Shown: positions 32,531 through 44,025 of the stretch, in pieces
Position numbering within the stretch: the first letter of the stretch is position 1
Layout of the letters: every line of letters begins with the position of its first letter
Origin: Maniola hyperantus
Taxonomy: Eukaryota; Arthropoda; Insecta; Lepidoptera; Nymphalidae
Assembly: GCF_902806685.2 (NCBI RefSeq)
Contig: NC_048555.1
Coordinates: forward strand, 5,828,001-5,892,000
Direction of reading: 5' to 3'
Length of the DNA stretch: 64,000 bases
Position numbers and translations under genes: made by a program
The notes under the pieces: generated by a model
Told to the model about the DNA's origin: nothing
The model's database searches: none
Seen by the model: the letters and a program-made list of their open reading frames with translations, nothing else

Positions 32531-33679
32531 TCTCGTATTTTTTTTAGCACTAAGGGCGTTTGTGCACTTTTCCGAATCGAATTACTTACGTATTTGTATG
32601 ACGGCCACTTCGATGAATGACGGATACGTGCACGAACGCCCTTAGTCTCCACGGCAAACGGAACACACTTTTCTGGTACTTAATTTATTTTATTTTATTG
32701 AAAGTTATCCCTTCATACGATTTCACTTGGTGGTAAGTGACGACGCAGTCTAAGGGAGAGAGCTATAACTCTTCACTCAGACTTTAAAACTAAAACGAGA
32801 CAAAGTGTCAGAGTCAGTGGTATCTTGGTTTAACTCTAAGTAGGTAGATGTAGAGTCATAGCAAAGTCAAGGAAGTTGAATTTTTTCTTATCTATAGGTT
32901 TTCTTAGTGACATTACTAGACCTCCGCTAAGAAAGGATCACAGACCACCACTTATAGACGCCTAATAGCCAGACACCCCCGATCGCCAAGGTTAGGCAGT
33001 TGCTGAGCATAACAGTCGGCCCACGCCCGTTCGGTACCCTCATTCCGCACATTGTCTTGATTACGTGACTTTTGAGTCCACCAATCACAACAAAGCATTC
33101 TTTCCTGTACCCTGCCAACATTTTACGATTTTGTTTTCATGCAAAACCTTGTATATTCGTATTTCGTAGGTACTCTAGAGGTTGAATTCTGTATGGAAAG
33201 GATTTTCATAAACACTCCCGAGCGACGCCAGTGTGGATCAGGTAGTTAATTTATTCAGCTAAAAACGTTATAGGAAATGATCAAGGATTAATAAGGAAAT
33301 TAAACAAATTTTACCTCTGACTAGCGTTTTAGAAACCGCAAGCACTGAATACACGTACCTGGTACCTACTAACTATTTGCCGCAAGTTAGACTATGATTA
33401 AACTTTAAAGCACTTTAGCATTCTAAGTAACTAAGTAGGTAGGTATAGCGTAATGAATAATTTATTGTACACGATCCATTGAATTTTACTCTTCGGTTTC
33501 TAGCTTAGAATCGTGCACACAGTAGGTACATGATTTGAAAGGATATGCAAATGTAAAAAAACTATTTTTGTGTCGGTAGAGAAAATAAACTAGTCAAGTT
33601 TATATTTTGGAAAAATCTAGTCAAATAATAAAAAAATATAAATAAGTAGGTAAGTACAAACCATATTTTATCCATAGAT
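32531..33679. other. Unrecognised; SINE-1 tail fragment
   Basis: 32701-32760 resembles an inverted SINE-1 tail ('cacttggtggtaagtgacga'). 32540-32650 contains a short inverted phrase 'actaagggcgtttgtgcact' against 'tgcacgaacgcccttagtct', i.e. a ~110-bp fold-back MITE candidate. No gene seen. Confidence 0.45.
32549..32648. mobile_element. ~100-bp fold-back MITE candidate
   Basis: The left end 'actaagggcgtttgtgcact' followed by 'tttccgaatcga' pairs with the right end 'gatacgtgcacgaacgccct' followed by 'tagt'. Termini ACTAAGGGCGT(T/C)(T/C)GTGCA are inverted on both sides. Confidence 0.6.
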
Positions 33680-33876
33680 ACTCCATATAAAAGTGTGTCT
33701 GTCTGCTTGTCTAGCTTTTCACGGTCCAACAGTTGAAACGATTTTGATGAAATTTGGTACAGTGTTAGCTTACATGACATAGGCTACTTTTTTGTCACGG
33801 GAAATCAAAGAGTTCCGAAGTTTGATTTTCTCACCCTTCACGCACGCGGACGCAGTCTAGGCGGCGATCATCTAGT
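33680..33876 (-). repeat. K-family repeat
   Basis: 'aagtgtgtctgtctgcttgt', 'ctagcttttcacggtccaac', 'cacgcggacgcagtctaggc' and 'gatcatctagt' match inverse of 9928-10287. A small frame over it is not a gene. Confidence 0.65.
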
Positions 33877-34424
33877 AGGTATATTATTTACGTAGTGATA
33901 GCAGAGACGATATAATATATATATATAGTGAAGTGATGATATTGAGCTAAGTTATCCAAATAAAGCGATCCGTCTCTGGTAACACCACTAATGATTTCCT
34001 ATTTATGATCACTATTTTAAAAAAGAAAGCCGGTTACAAAAACATCGAAATACAATATCTATTCATTTATTTTTACACATAAACAAAAAAACAATAATTT
34101 TCTCTATTACCTATTTTATTGCAAATGCCAAGGTGTTGCAGCGCGTCGAATATATCTCGGATTTAATTTATTATCTGAGTTTAAGTTTGTATTAATAAAA
34201 AGACTTGGCTCTACTTCTCAAGCAGCATGTGGCCATCTATTTTGTTGCCGAGACAACATCGTCGAATTGTAATATTACGGTACGAAATTCTGCCGACGCT
34301 TCTTACTACATTTTAATATAATGTGCCTGAGGCCTTTTGATCGTCGCGCTTTTAATGTTAGTCTGGTGTAAATAAAGTTTTAAGAAGGTAAATATAAATC
34401 GTAAATGCGGTTAGTGTGACATTT
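33877..34424. other. AT-rich, nothing recognised
   Basis: Contains a (TA)n-like 'atataatatatatatatagt' run near 33911. No exon or element was recognised. Confidence 0.45.
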
Positions 34425-34825
34425 TACGATGCATTTCCGATGCGTTGCGGCGCGCCGCATTGCTGTGGTTTTGAGTATTGAATGCCACACAGGTATTGCG
34501 TAGCCGCCCCGGCAGAAAGTATAGCGTTGCACCGCACTTCCGCTCGCCGCCTGTCTCAAGTCCGTTGCGAATGCGGTGCTGCGCCGCACGACGGCGTCGT
34601 AACGCATCTTGTGGCATGGTATAGCGATTTCTATGTAGGATGACGCAGCTCAATTGACCAGTGGTCACACCCCGCGACCTGCCTGTAGTTGCTGGCGGCA
34701 TTGCTACCACTGAAGAGGGCCAACGCCCTGAGCAGTTCGCGTGGACGACCAGACGTGCAGACTGCAGAGGCATCGCTGAGGCGCCGCACCGCCAACGCAA
34801 CGCATCGTGTGGCTTCACCCTTACG
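34425..34825. mobile_element. GC-rich inverted-repeat region, DNA-element remnant?
   Basis: Unusually GC-rich for this window. Left 'cgatgcgttgcggcgcgccg' has an inverted counterpart on the right ('ggcgccgcaccgccaacgca', 'acgcatcgtgtgg'), and 'gtgctgcgccgcacgacggc', 'aacgcatcttgtggcatggt' sit between, so the same GATGCGTT/CGGTGCGGCGC words recur in both orientations. This suggests a TIR element with internal copies of its ends. Open frames on both strands reflect the GC content; none shows a domain. Confidence 0.45.
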
Positions 34826-35579
34826 GGTCGTTTCCGCCTCGCTTTTAATCTAATCAGGACTTTAGTGTCACAATTCCTGATACAAGCTCTGCAACTAAAG
34901 TAGATTCCTTTCCTGTTTTTATATTCAATTTATTTTATTATTATTTTTATCGTATTATTTTAATCCTCTACTTGTCGGTGAAATTCCCACCTAAGTCGAT
35001 TCAGCTGTTTCGAAGTTTATCCCGAACATACGGACATAGAAAGAAAAACCAATCAAGTGCTAGTTCGACTCGCATAAGAAGAATCACATGAATGTGGTTA
35101 CATATCCATGTACTTAACCACAAAATCACAGTTTTCGTATTTTCCCCTTTACTTGTGACTACAGTGACAAATTTTATGATTTAGCTCAACGAAAAGTATT
35201 CATAAGTAAATAAGTAATTCGGCAAAGCTGATGTTGTTCAATTAATAACTGTTACCCACAGTTTCCTTTGTTTCATGTTTTGATTTTGCCATTTAAGATT
35301 GAGGCCTCAACAGTTAACAGCTCAACGAAAACTTTACCCTTCCGTTGTATTTCAATTATTGCGCTCATTTAGTAAATTTTCTTGAATAGCTTTTGTCCTT
35401 TGCTTCTTTCGCGTAGATATTATGTTTTTTATTTTGTTTTATCGAAATCACACATTTTTAGCAAGCGGTCATCATAGCCATAATAAATCTATAGGTAGGT
35501 ACCCGCTATAGGATCTTTCTATAGCCATTTTAGATGACACAAGCTAAGAAAGAAATACTTTTAAATTCCTTCCTGCGTC
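34826..35579. other. Unrecognised, G-family fragment
   Basis: 35083-35220 resembles part of the G repeat ('atgtggttacatatcc', 'cacagttttcgtattttccc', 'agctcaacgaaaagtattca'). No gene recognised. Confidence 0.4.
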
Positions 35580-35925
35580 GCTCCCTCAATTTTGAGGATC
35601 GTGGCTCCCTTTTGATATAATCATTGCTACGATGTTTTTCCATTTTCCTCTGTTTCGCGCCGCGTGGATTGCATTGCAGATAGGTGTGTCGACCGCCTCT
35701 TTTATTTGGTCTACCCAACGTCTCGGGCTACGTCCGCGGGGTCTCTTTCCTTCGATCTTCCCAGTGACCATGATTTTTTCAATATTGCTGGGGTCCTTTC
35801 TGGCGATGTGATCGAAGTACTCGAGGGTCCTCCGCAGACAGATGTTAGATAGCCTCATTTTTATTTTTAGCTTGTTGAGTATTGAGATGTTGGTTCTACG
35901 TTCAGTCCACGACATGTTGAGCATG
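35580..35925 (-). mobile_element. LINE ORF C-terminal fragment
   Basis: The minus strand encodes a 112-residue open stretch with the pattern RRTLEYFDHIARKDPSN, followed by KIMVTGKIEGKRPRGRSPRRW and DAIHAARNRGKWKNIV-like wording. This is the well-known C-terminal end of RTE/CR1-type LINE proteins annotated throughout Lepidoptera. The N-terminal side is truncated at a T-run (35926-35941), which is probably the tail of an adjoining insertion. No complete RT domain. Confidence 0.75.
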
Positions 35926-36167
35926 TTTTTTTTTTTTTTTTAGATTTAAGTTTATTTAATAGAAGAATTGTTATAAAGAAAAATTAAAATTTACAATTTA
36001 CAGTAAACGCTATTTAGAATCGGCTATGGAAACACTCCAGGAGTGATTGCAATTAGGCCATAACACAGTCTTCCACGTCAGACGATATTCTAGTTCAACG
36101 GGAAGTACCTTATAATTTGGGTACCTACCTTCAAGTCAAGAGTGAATAGGCATCTTCTAGGCAAGCG

Positions 36168-36248
36168 CGCTCCATCTTAGGCTGCATCATCACTTGCCAC
36201 AAGGTCTGATTCCAGCCAAGCGCTAGTCTATAAATTAAAAAAAAAAAG
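36168..36248 (+). mobile_element. SINE family 1 tail with poly(A)
   Basis: 'ggctgcatcatcacttgcca', 'tccagccaagcgctagtcta' then an A-run 'aaattaaaaaaaaaaagt'. A similar tail without the A-run lies at 37130-37205. Confidence 0.6.
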
Positions 36249-37805
36249 TAATGGTCAGTAAGTGGGGCTTTTTGTATGAAAATACTTTAAGTTAACTTTA
36301 AGTATAATAATAAATAATAATTATATAGCTCGGAATAAACGCCCGGGCAGAGGAAAAAGCACAATTTCGAAGCAATTCAAAGAAATAATCTCTACTAAAT
36401 ATTATTAGATAATATAATTTTGCACCTCTTATATTTTATAAGATTTGAATATCACGCCCCGATTCTGAACAAAATTTATTACAATTGATTTAATCAAGAA
36501 TTAAGTTCTTAATCTCCGACATCAATGCCGATAAGAAAATTGCAATTTAACTTTTCTGAAACGCTGGGCCAAAAATATTGGAAATCGCAATTTAACTTTT
36601 CTAAAGGGCTCAGCCAAAATATTTCATTGAATAATGGACGTTGTCAAAAACCAATAAGCCAAAAAGCCAAAAAGTCCTTTTGATACAAAAACATTTATAT
36701 CAAAGGCTCGTGCTGATAGGTTTTTAGCTTTAAGTGACCATAGAGGGTGTATCTACGACTGGCAAAATGCCGGGACCCTGGACTCAAGAATACTCGTTCT
36801 GTGATAGTTTTCAACGTCAGATATTATTTAGAATGAAAATCACTCACGGTAGTTTAAACGCTAAAATAGTTTTCAACGTGTTTAAAACAAAAATTATTCA
36901 CTTTATTTGTTTATAAAAGGCTGCTCTGCCAAACCACAACTTTGTGGTCCGACAATTTCATAGTCAAATTCGTGCCTATATTTTTATATGGCCTCAGGCC
37001 AACAAATTATTGTAGGTCTCGGAGCGAAATATGAAAATTTTTAGTCGGCGATTTCGTTTTCGATTTTTCATTTCCACTTTCTAGTACCGGCATACTCAGC
37101 AAGCTGTTTTTACACGCACACGTAAACGCGCTCCAGCCTCCACCTTAGGCTGCATCATCACCTACTGTTTGTTGTGATTGTAATCAAGCGCATGCCTATA
37201 TAATTTCTGTGGTTAGGGCTATGTTACTGTACTGCTATAGCTTTTAAGGTTACGTAAGTTTATCTGTTTAAATAATCTCTTTCATCAATCCCAGAGCTCC
37301 TAGGGATTTACTGTGTTGTAGCAGTCAGCCGTAATTCATTAATCAGAGGTAGATAATAGAGTGGAAGCTAAAAACAGGTGAGAAAAACCAATCAATTTGT
37401 TACAATACTCACAACAAGAAATAATCCTACCTACTTACCTAATTTGAAGTTGGATTAATGAAAATTATTTCAATTCTATTTTATTTTATTTTATTTTTAC
37501 ATTTATTTTACAATTTTAAAAAATTACAATTTGAAGCTCCTTAGAAAATAAACATGTTACATGAACAAATGCTTTGAATGTCGTCACCGTCCTCCGAATA
37601 ATTTTACAAACATATTATTATGAATCAATTACAATAACAATTTTCCAAGATTAATTCATAACTTAAACATAAAAATATTGTACGTAATATTTGTTTTCGA
37701 AATTCCCTACACTTAATAGTGTGTTTGTCATTTTGTGGTTTACGCTCACCTAAAATCGTATTTGTCCTTATTTTGCGTATTGGGGAAAACTAGTCATTGT
37801 CCATA
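36249..37805. other. Unrecognised with one tandem duplication
   Basis: 36537-36624 contains a ~44-bp unit present twice in tandem ('attgcaatttaacttttctg' / 'atcgcaatttaacttttcta', each followed by a 'ccaaaaatatt' type end). 37130-37205 is a SINE-1 tail. No gene. Confidence 0.5.
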
Positions 37806-37990
37806 CTTCCATACTAATATTATAAATGCTAAAGTGTGTCTGTCTGTCTGCTAGCTTTTCACGGCCCATCTGTTGAACCGATTTTGACAAAATTTGGTAC
37901 ACAGATAGCTTGCATCCCGGGGAAAGTCATACTTTTTATCCCGGAAATCGAACAGTTCCCTTGGGATTTTAAAAACCTAAATCCACGCGG
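37806..37990 (-). repeat. K-family repeat
   Basis: 'tactaatattataaatgcta', (GTCT)n, 'tagcttttcacggcccatct', 'gatagcttgcatcccgggga' and 'taaatccacgcggaccaagt'. Confidence 0.65.
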
Positions 37991-38835
37991 ACCAAGTCCT
38001 ATAGTATGTTCCTACCTGCAAGATCAATTTTTCAAATCACTGCTGTACAAAATGTATCTATTTATTCTATGGTTTTACTGGACATGTTTTCTAAAATAAA
38101 AAGTTCTGACTGACTGACTCATCAACGCCTACTTAGTCCAAACCCTTGGATCTAAAAAGCTGAAGTTTTGCACAGTCGAGTTTCTCTTTATAATCTAGAT
38201 GATTAATGACCGGATTTATCGAAATTTCCACGAGATCAAAGCTGCGGGTGGTCGCTAGTTTACCTATAGGTACCTAAGTTAAAATTTGTGCAGAAATGAA
38301 CATTTTTCTTTCTTTTTTACCTACCTGATGCTTAATTAATGCATAATATTATCTACTCCTGTTCATTACATCAATAATAACGCTAAAACCTAATTTACGG
38401 ATACCTTGTTCTTAACTTCCTCATAAAAATATTACGTAGGTACGTATTCAAAGCAAGGGTTCAAAGGAAACATACCTACTTAATTTACGTAAACAACCTT
38501 AAAAGAAACATTTAATATTACTTTTGGATATATTATTATATCCCTAACATAATTACTTTTTTCGGGGAACATTTTGATTTTACCAATAATAAAGGCACTC
38601 CTCGAAACTCATATTTCTTTCGTTTATTATTATTTAGGAAAGCTTTCATATAAATAGGCTTTTTCAATCTCCTTTGAATTGTCGTATATTGAATATAATA
38701 TCGATAATAGTTAATGAACGTAATATCGATTGGGAACGTAGATTTATCTCTCAAATATACGTAGAAGCCAGTGACTCTGTTAGTGTTTTTAATTATTTAA
38801 ATACTGAAAACGTTACAATTTTTTTAAAAAAACCC
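37991..38835. other. AT-rich, nothing recognised
   Basis: No recognisable exon or element; the open frame on the minus strand at 38536-38754 is AT-driven. Confidence 0.45.
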
Positions 38836-39330
38836 TGACGAATTGTAATAGAGAAAAAGCCAACGCATGCCAGACCTTCGTTACTCCAAACTTCATAGTC
38901 GCGGATCGTTCCTCCCTGTGGGGACAATACGCAGAGAAACTTTCGGCTTGTATAAAACTAGCTATGCCCGCGACTTCGTCCGCGTGGACTATATAATTTT
39001 CGAACCCCTACTTTACCCTCTTAGGTATTGAATTTTCAAAAATCCTTTCTTAACGGATGTCTACGTCATAATAGCTATCTGCATGCCAAATTTCAGCCCG
39101 ATCCGTCCAGTAGTTTGAGCTGTGCGTTGATAGATCAGTCAGTCAGTCAGTTGGTCAGTCAGTCAGTCACCTTTTCGTTTTATATATTTAGATAACCAAG
39201 GTCTGGACGCGCTGGCTCTTAGTTGCGATTTCGTCGTGCGTTGTGTTTTAACTTAACTTTCATCGTATTCGTTCCGTTACGTTAATTTCGGCCGTAAATA
39301 AATTTGTCTCGATTCAACTGTGTCTGTCTT
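38836..39330 (+). mobile_element. Possible solo LTR interrupted by an H repeat
   Basis: Removing the H repeat (38958-39191) leaves 'ggcttgtataaa' (TATA-like) joined to 'aaccaaggtctggacgcgct', then 'gtaaataaatttgtctcgat' (AATAAA) about 105 bp on. A TATA box, GC-richer transcribed-looking stretch and poly(A) signal in this spacing resemble an LTR R-U5 region. Ends were not defined and no second copy is in the window, so this is weak. Confidence 0.3.
38958..39191 (+). repeat. H-family repeat, copy 4
   Basis: 'actagctatgcccgcgactt', 'tctacgtcataatagctatc', 'gatagatcagtcagtcagtc' with an expanded (CAGT)n tract and the 'ttttatatatttagat' end. Confidence 0.75.
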
Positions 39331-40854
39331 TCTGAGAAAAGTCAAAGTACGGTCTTTAATTTCAGTCTAAGATACGTCTTCAGGTTAAAAAGTTAATAAA
39401 CGAAATTGTTGGAGTAGGTGCCATATTGCTAAACATAGGTTTTTTTTAAATGTGTGAGCTTAGTTGTTATGAAGAAAGACATGCGTGAATCAATGCATGA
39501 CAATAGAGTACCTACAACAAGTGTTTACTTTGCTGTTGACCGCATTAATCATAAGGTCAATCGTTATACGTTTTACATGAAAATGTAATTTAATGTGCTT
39601 TAACACGCACGTGTTACACTCGTATCAGACCAGTTTAAAAATTTAAATTGCACTTTGTAAATAATCCATACCAATCGTGACTGACTGACTGATCGATGCA
39701 CAACCTGAACCGCTGGGGTTAGAACTTAGAAACTTGAAATTTTAATAGGTTATTTTTACAACTTGAGCATTTAGTAAGAAAAGATTTTTTGATAATTGTT
39801 CCCCACATGGAAATGAGATAAAATCATACAAAGAAAAAACACAGGAATTCACAGGATAAGTTAAAATGTACTTGTTTTTTGTTTGGATAAATTACCTTGA
39901 TCTAAAAGCTAGTGTTAATAACAATGACATTGTTAAAACAGAATAAGTTAAAATTGACTTGGAACAATACACCTTGCTAGTTGAATATAAGCTAGAAATA
40001 ATAACATTGTTAAAACAGAATAAATAAATTAAAATATCTTTGTTATTATGAATTATTCTTTACAATTTAGTTTGCATAAAGTCTGTGGCGAACGAATCAG
40101 AAAGTTGTGTATACCTACCAGCTATAAGCTACCTAACTTACAAGTATTAGATAGCAAAAAACGTGTCTCCCAGTAGAGATATAAATAAATGTAATATATT
40201 TTCGCTATAAGATAAAGGTTGACAGTTTACGTGATGCCTGAATGCAATATTACCTAATCCACAGATCCACATACTTTATTGACAGTAATTCCGACAGTAA
40301 ACATAGCTTACATATTATCCAAGTGGTTAACTAGGTACCAGTATCTATCAGGCATTTTTCTTACGAGTCCTAGATATTCTCCCAAGTTAGTCTTTCATAA
40401 TGACCGTGATCATCTTGTAGGTGCAATTTTTAATTATCTTTATAGCTATTAGGAATACCCATTACCAAATACCCTGCCTACCGAAATGATAATATTTTCT
40501 GCGATGGCTATTGGCATATTAAATTAACATCATTGGAAAGCACCTATATCATTACGTATTTAATTTAGTAATGTATCATAGTTACTACAGTAGGATTACA
40601 GATTTAACACAAATAATTAATTTTATCTAACTTAATAAATATTCAGTGGCCGTACTTGTCAGACAAACCCTAAATAGGTAGACCGTATCACATGAAATAT
40701 CAAGTGACTCCTATATTATAGACTTAATTTGAAATTTTGACCTACATCCAAAGTTACCTAATTGGCTCTTATGACTGCACTCATAACGTCAAGCCAAGGC
40801 TTTCTTGGGCGGCTGTGAGATCTTCTTACGAGTACGAAATAACATACGGTTTAA
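39331..40854. other. 1.5 kb, no element or gene recognised
   Basis: AT-rich. A phrase of about 35 bp ('taacattgttaaaacagaat' with neighbours) is duplicated near 39930 and 40005. Confidence 0.45.
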
Positions 40855-41083
40855 TCCATACTATAAATTTGATATTATAAATAAATACGAGTGTGTCTGT
40901 CTGTCTGTCTGCTACGGCCCATCTGTTTTACCGATTTTGACGATCCATTAAACCGATTTGTAACGGAGATAGCTTGTATCCTGAGGACGGATATAGGCTT
41001 CCTTTTTCCCGGAAAATCAAAGAGGTCTTACGGGATTTAAAAAAAACGTAAATTCACGCGTGAAGCCGCGGGCGGGCATCATT
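40855..41083 (-). repeat. K-family repeat
   Basis: 'gagtgtgtctgtctgtctgt', 'ctgctacggcccatctgttt', 'ggagatagcttgtatcctga' and 'aagccgcgggcgggcatcat'. A 20-bp internal duplication ('accgattttgacgatccatt aaaccgattt') distinguishes it. Confidence 0.65.
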
Positions 41084-41554
41084 AAAAAAGTGTTTTCAAA
41101 GACTTTGCTTATTTTGATTTAAATATAAAATAACCCTTTTACAGAAAAGTAGTTTGTATCGAGACAGTTAGTTTTATTACGTCAGGCATCGTAGGATGGC
41201 CGGTGGAGCCAATAGACCTAGCGTGGAGACCGTCTAGTTCTAGTACTAAGTACAGTGATCGCAAAGCAGGTAGTCCAGTCTGAACACGAGGCAAATGACT
41301 GCGCAATGTACATCCCAACGAGGCTTCTGTCCTTGGTTGTACCTACCGGCGTAGATCGCCATGTTGCAACTTTAGATTGGACTCATTCACTGTAACTAAG
41401 TAAGTGTAGGGCGTCCTCCAGGACTGAGTATAAAATGAGGGTGGCGGGAAGGGACTGGATGTGAAAGATTGAGGACCGGGCTCATTAGGGAAGACCTATA
41501 TTCCACATATTATAATGATGATGAAGAATGAGAGGAGAGAGATAATAATTTTCA

Positions 41555-41700
41555 CCGCGATTAATAGCCTCATCTGGTGACAGAAGGGCTGGCTCATTTT
41601 TTGCGCAACGGATAAGCCTGGCTGTCCAGCGCGGAAATGCAGCCAGTATTCTTGGCACCATTCCACGCGGTCATGATGTATATAGTAATTAGATAAGGCT
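41555..41700 (+). mobile_element. Non-LTR retrotransposon, RT C-terminal end, copy 2
   Basis: Encodes AQRISLAVQRGNAASILGTI then PRGHDVYSN and a stop. The protein end and the following 3' UTR ('tagataaggctagctttaag') match the minus-strand copy at 32395. The upstream reading frame is lost about 50 bp before the conserved end. Confidence 0.7.
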
Positions 41701-42524
41701 AGCTTTAAGTTTTATTGTAATAATTAAAAAAATAATTGACATAAAACCAATTAACGGACGGATATTAGATAACTTCTTGAATAAATCTATTCTAAATAGA
41801 AAATATTATTTCGACGAGGTATCTCTTATAAGATATCGATACCTACTGATATTAAGTATTCGTAATTAATTGGACTGAGAATTCATTTCAAATTTTTCAC
41901 TTCAATTTGCTTTTGAAGACAGAGAAATTCGTTTAGAATATCGTATTATTTTTGTATGGAGGATCAAACCTAGCTTTGATATCGGAAAAGTTAATTTGCT
42001 AAAATTCGCTGGTTTTCGCATAGCGTTAATTAAATTCAAAACGCTAATCTGCGCCACTGTGAACTGTCAAGTGACAATTAGTTAATTAAAGTTTATTCAA
42101 ACGTCTTGTTGGTGAGGTTTTTAACCGACTTCCAAAAAGGAGGTGGTTCTCAATTCGGCCCGTTTCTTTTTAACAGGTACCTAAAGTCTGGTAGAGTATA
42201 ATTATGGGCTAATTCTTAAGCTAATTAGGTAGGTAGACTAAGTATCATCATCACCATGATCAACCCATCGCCAGCTAACTACTGAGCACCATGACCACGT
42301 GGACAAAGTCGCGAGCATCAGCTAGTCCTTTATAGATTTTGCAGCTTTTACTTCAGATATTTGCGATATGAAGACGCATTAGGCGCCAACTGGGCGCACC
42401 ACACTCATAATAACAAAGTTCATTTGCATGATTTGCATACGTACAATTCATAGATCTCTAAAGTGACAAGGTTAGAATATTTTACGAAAACACTATAGAT
42501 GTGTTTTAAAAGTAGTTTCGCTAA
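41701..42524. other. Unrecognised plus short repeat edges
   Basis: 42120-42160 carries 'ttaaccgacttccaaaaagg', then 'aggtggttctcaattcgg', the edge of a common repeat (also at 62993 and, inverted, 55315). 42243-42291 is a SINE-2 fragment, minus orientation ('atgatcaacccatcgccagc'). Confidence 0.45.
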
Positions 42525-42900
42525 TTTTTAGGGTCCCGTACACGTTTCACAGAGGAAAAAATGTAACCTCTATAGGATACGATCACTTTGTCATCAGTCT
42601 GTCTATGACGTCTGTTCATATAACGGCCTTGAGGTAGGTAACTAAAAATGCCTCACGCTGCCGTGAGATATCTAGTTTAACAAAATAAAAGAAAAGGCAT
42701 ATCATTCAAACCTATGGGGTACTTTTTGGTGATCAATAATCTTGACATTTGGAACAAAGATAGGTCTTGTAGCATAAGCAAAGGAAATAAATCATCAATT
42801 TCAAATTCTTGTTTACAATTGACGTACGATTTTCAAGCCCAAAACAGAGATAATGGTACGGAACCCTCTCAGGACGAGAGTCCTCCTCGCACTTAACCGT
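42525..42900 (-). repeat. G-family interspersed repeat, minus copy
   Basis: Starts 'tttttagggtcccgtacacg', has 'acctctataggatacgatca', 'ctttgtcatcagtctgtcta' and ends 'ggtacggaaccctctcagga' with 'cgcacttaaccgtattg'. Inverse of 9283-9703, internally diverged. Confidence 0.55.
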
Positions 42901-43238
42901 ATTGTTTAGTTAAAGACGTCGGCCTCATTTGGTAAACAAGGCATTGTATTCGCGTCAAAGAATCGAATTCGGATTTCACACTTAATACCTAACTAATCCA
43001 CCAAGAACATTGTCCAATTTAGTTGATTTCATGGCATGGCATACCTGAAGTCTCGATCTCAATGTATACTACGCACCCATTCCATACAAGATTTTTTGAT
43101 GCGAGTTGTAACCTTTGCTATAAATAAGCTTTGCTTGGAGACAAGCAGTGCCATTAGCGCCAGCGCCATTATCGTTTCTCTGCAGTTTGACATGCTTTAT
43201 AGATAGGTACATTAATTTCTAATACGAAATGTGCAAGC

Positions 43239-43258
43239 GCATTCGCGCGCGCGCGCGT
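43239..43258 (+). repeat. (CG)n dinucleotide run
   Basis: 'attcgcgcgcgcgcgcgttc', alternating purine-pyrimidine; rare in this AT-rich window. Confidence 0.9.
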
Positions 43259-43486
43259 TCGTTGTCACTGTGACGTCCGGGCATTTAATACTGTAGCTGT
43301 TCAAGCCTTAATCCTCCTCAAAACCTTTTGAGGCATACAGTAAAAACAGTCCTACCTATATCCACTAAACACTCAAAATTATCCACGGAAAATTGCTGCA
43401 TTGAATCACTTAATAGTTTATTATTAGGTAGGTACTTTATTTTATCAAGAAAATAGATATATCTCAATCACATCTATAATCTACAT

Positions 43487-43930
43487 ATCATCATCATTAT
43501 CTCGAGTCATCTCCTTCCTCCGCTGAGCACGGGTCTTCTCTCAGAATGAGAAGGGCAGATGGGTTAACGGCCATCGATGCATAGGGCATAGGTCACCACG
43601 CTGCCCAAAAGCGGATTTGCAGACTTCACACACCTTCGAGAACATTATGGAGAAGTCTCAAACATGTAGTTTTGTTTTCGATCGAGTTTTCTGATTGATT
43701 GGATGATTTATGCTAAACCGTGCCTCGTTCGAGGCGTGTCCGACCGTCGGACGTGCCTCAAACGTGTCACGGCACGGACTCCGACGCGCAGACGATCCAC
43801 GGATTGCAATTTTGTATAAAGAAACGTAACACGGACGTGGCACGGCTCAGGCCCGGCGCGGTCTAGCATAATCATGCTTAAAGTTAAAACGCACACAACT
43901 CTGAAAATCGAATCTCGATCCTCGGATCTG
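43487..43930 (-). mobile_element. SINE family 2 interrupted by a nested insertion
   Basis: 43487-43671 gives the SINE body ('ctgagcacgggtcttctctc', 'cttcacacaccttcgagaac', 'ggagaagtctcaaacatgta') and 43877-43925 resumes with 'ttaaagttaaaacgcacaca' and 'actctgaaaatcgaatctcg'. About 200 bp between them is foreign to the family. Confidence 0.65.
43711..43869. mobile_element. GC-rich MITE nested in the SINE
   Basis: Ends 'tgctaaaccgtgcctcgttc' and, inverted, 'cccggcgcggtctagca', i.e. TGCTA(A/G)ACCG(T/C)GCC at both termini. Interior words 'gtgtcacggcacgg' and 'cggacgtggcacggc' pair with the left part. 159 bp, non-coding. Confidence 0.6.
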
Positions 43931-43953
43931 TTTACCTTTACCCGATACACCGT

Positions 43954-44002
43954 TGACGTTAGCCGATACATTAAAGGTTTGTTAATGTATCGGTTAACGT
44001 CA
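43954..44002. repeat. Hairpin with 21-bp arms
   Basis: 'tgacgttagccgatacatta' and 'taatgtatcggttaacgtca' (21-bp arms including one more base) are inverted with one mismatch around a 7-nt loop 'aggtttg'. Another copy of 'taaccgatacat' follows at 44009. Non-coding; function unknown. Confidence 0.8.
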
Positions 44003-44025
44003 TGCATTTAACCGATACATCAATA

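Noticed and set aside
35586..35924. 112-codon minus-strand frame as a host gene
   Set aside because: Its wording matches the C-terminal end of lepidopteran LINE proteins and it is truncated.
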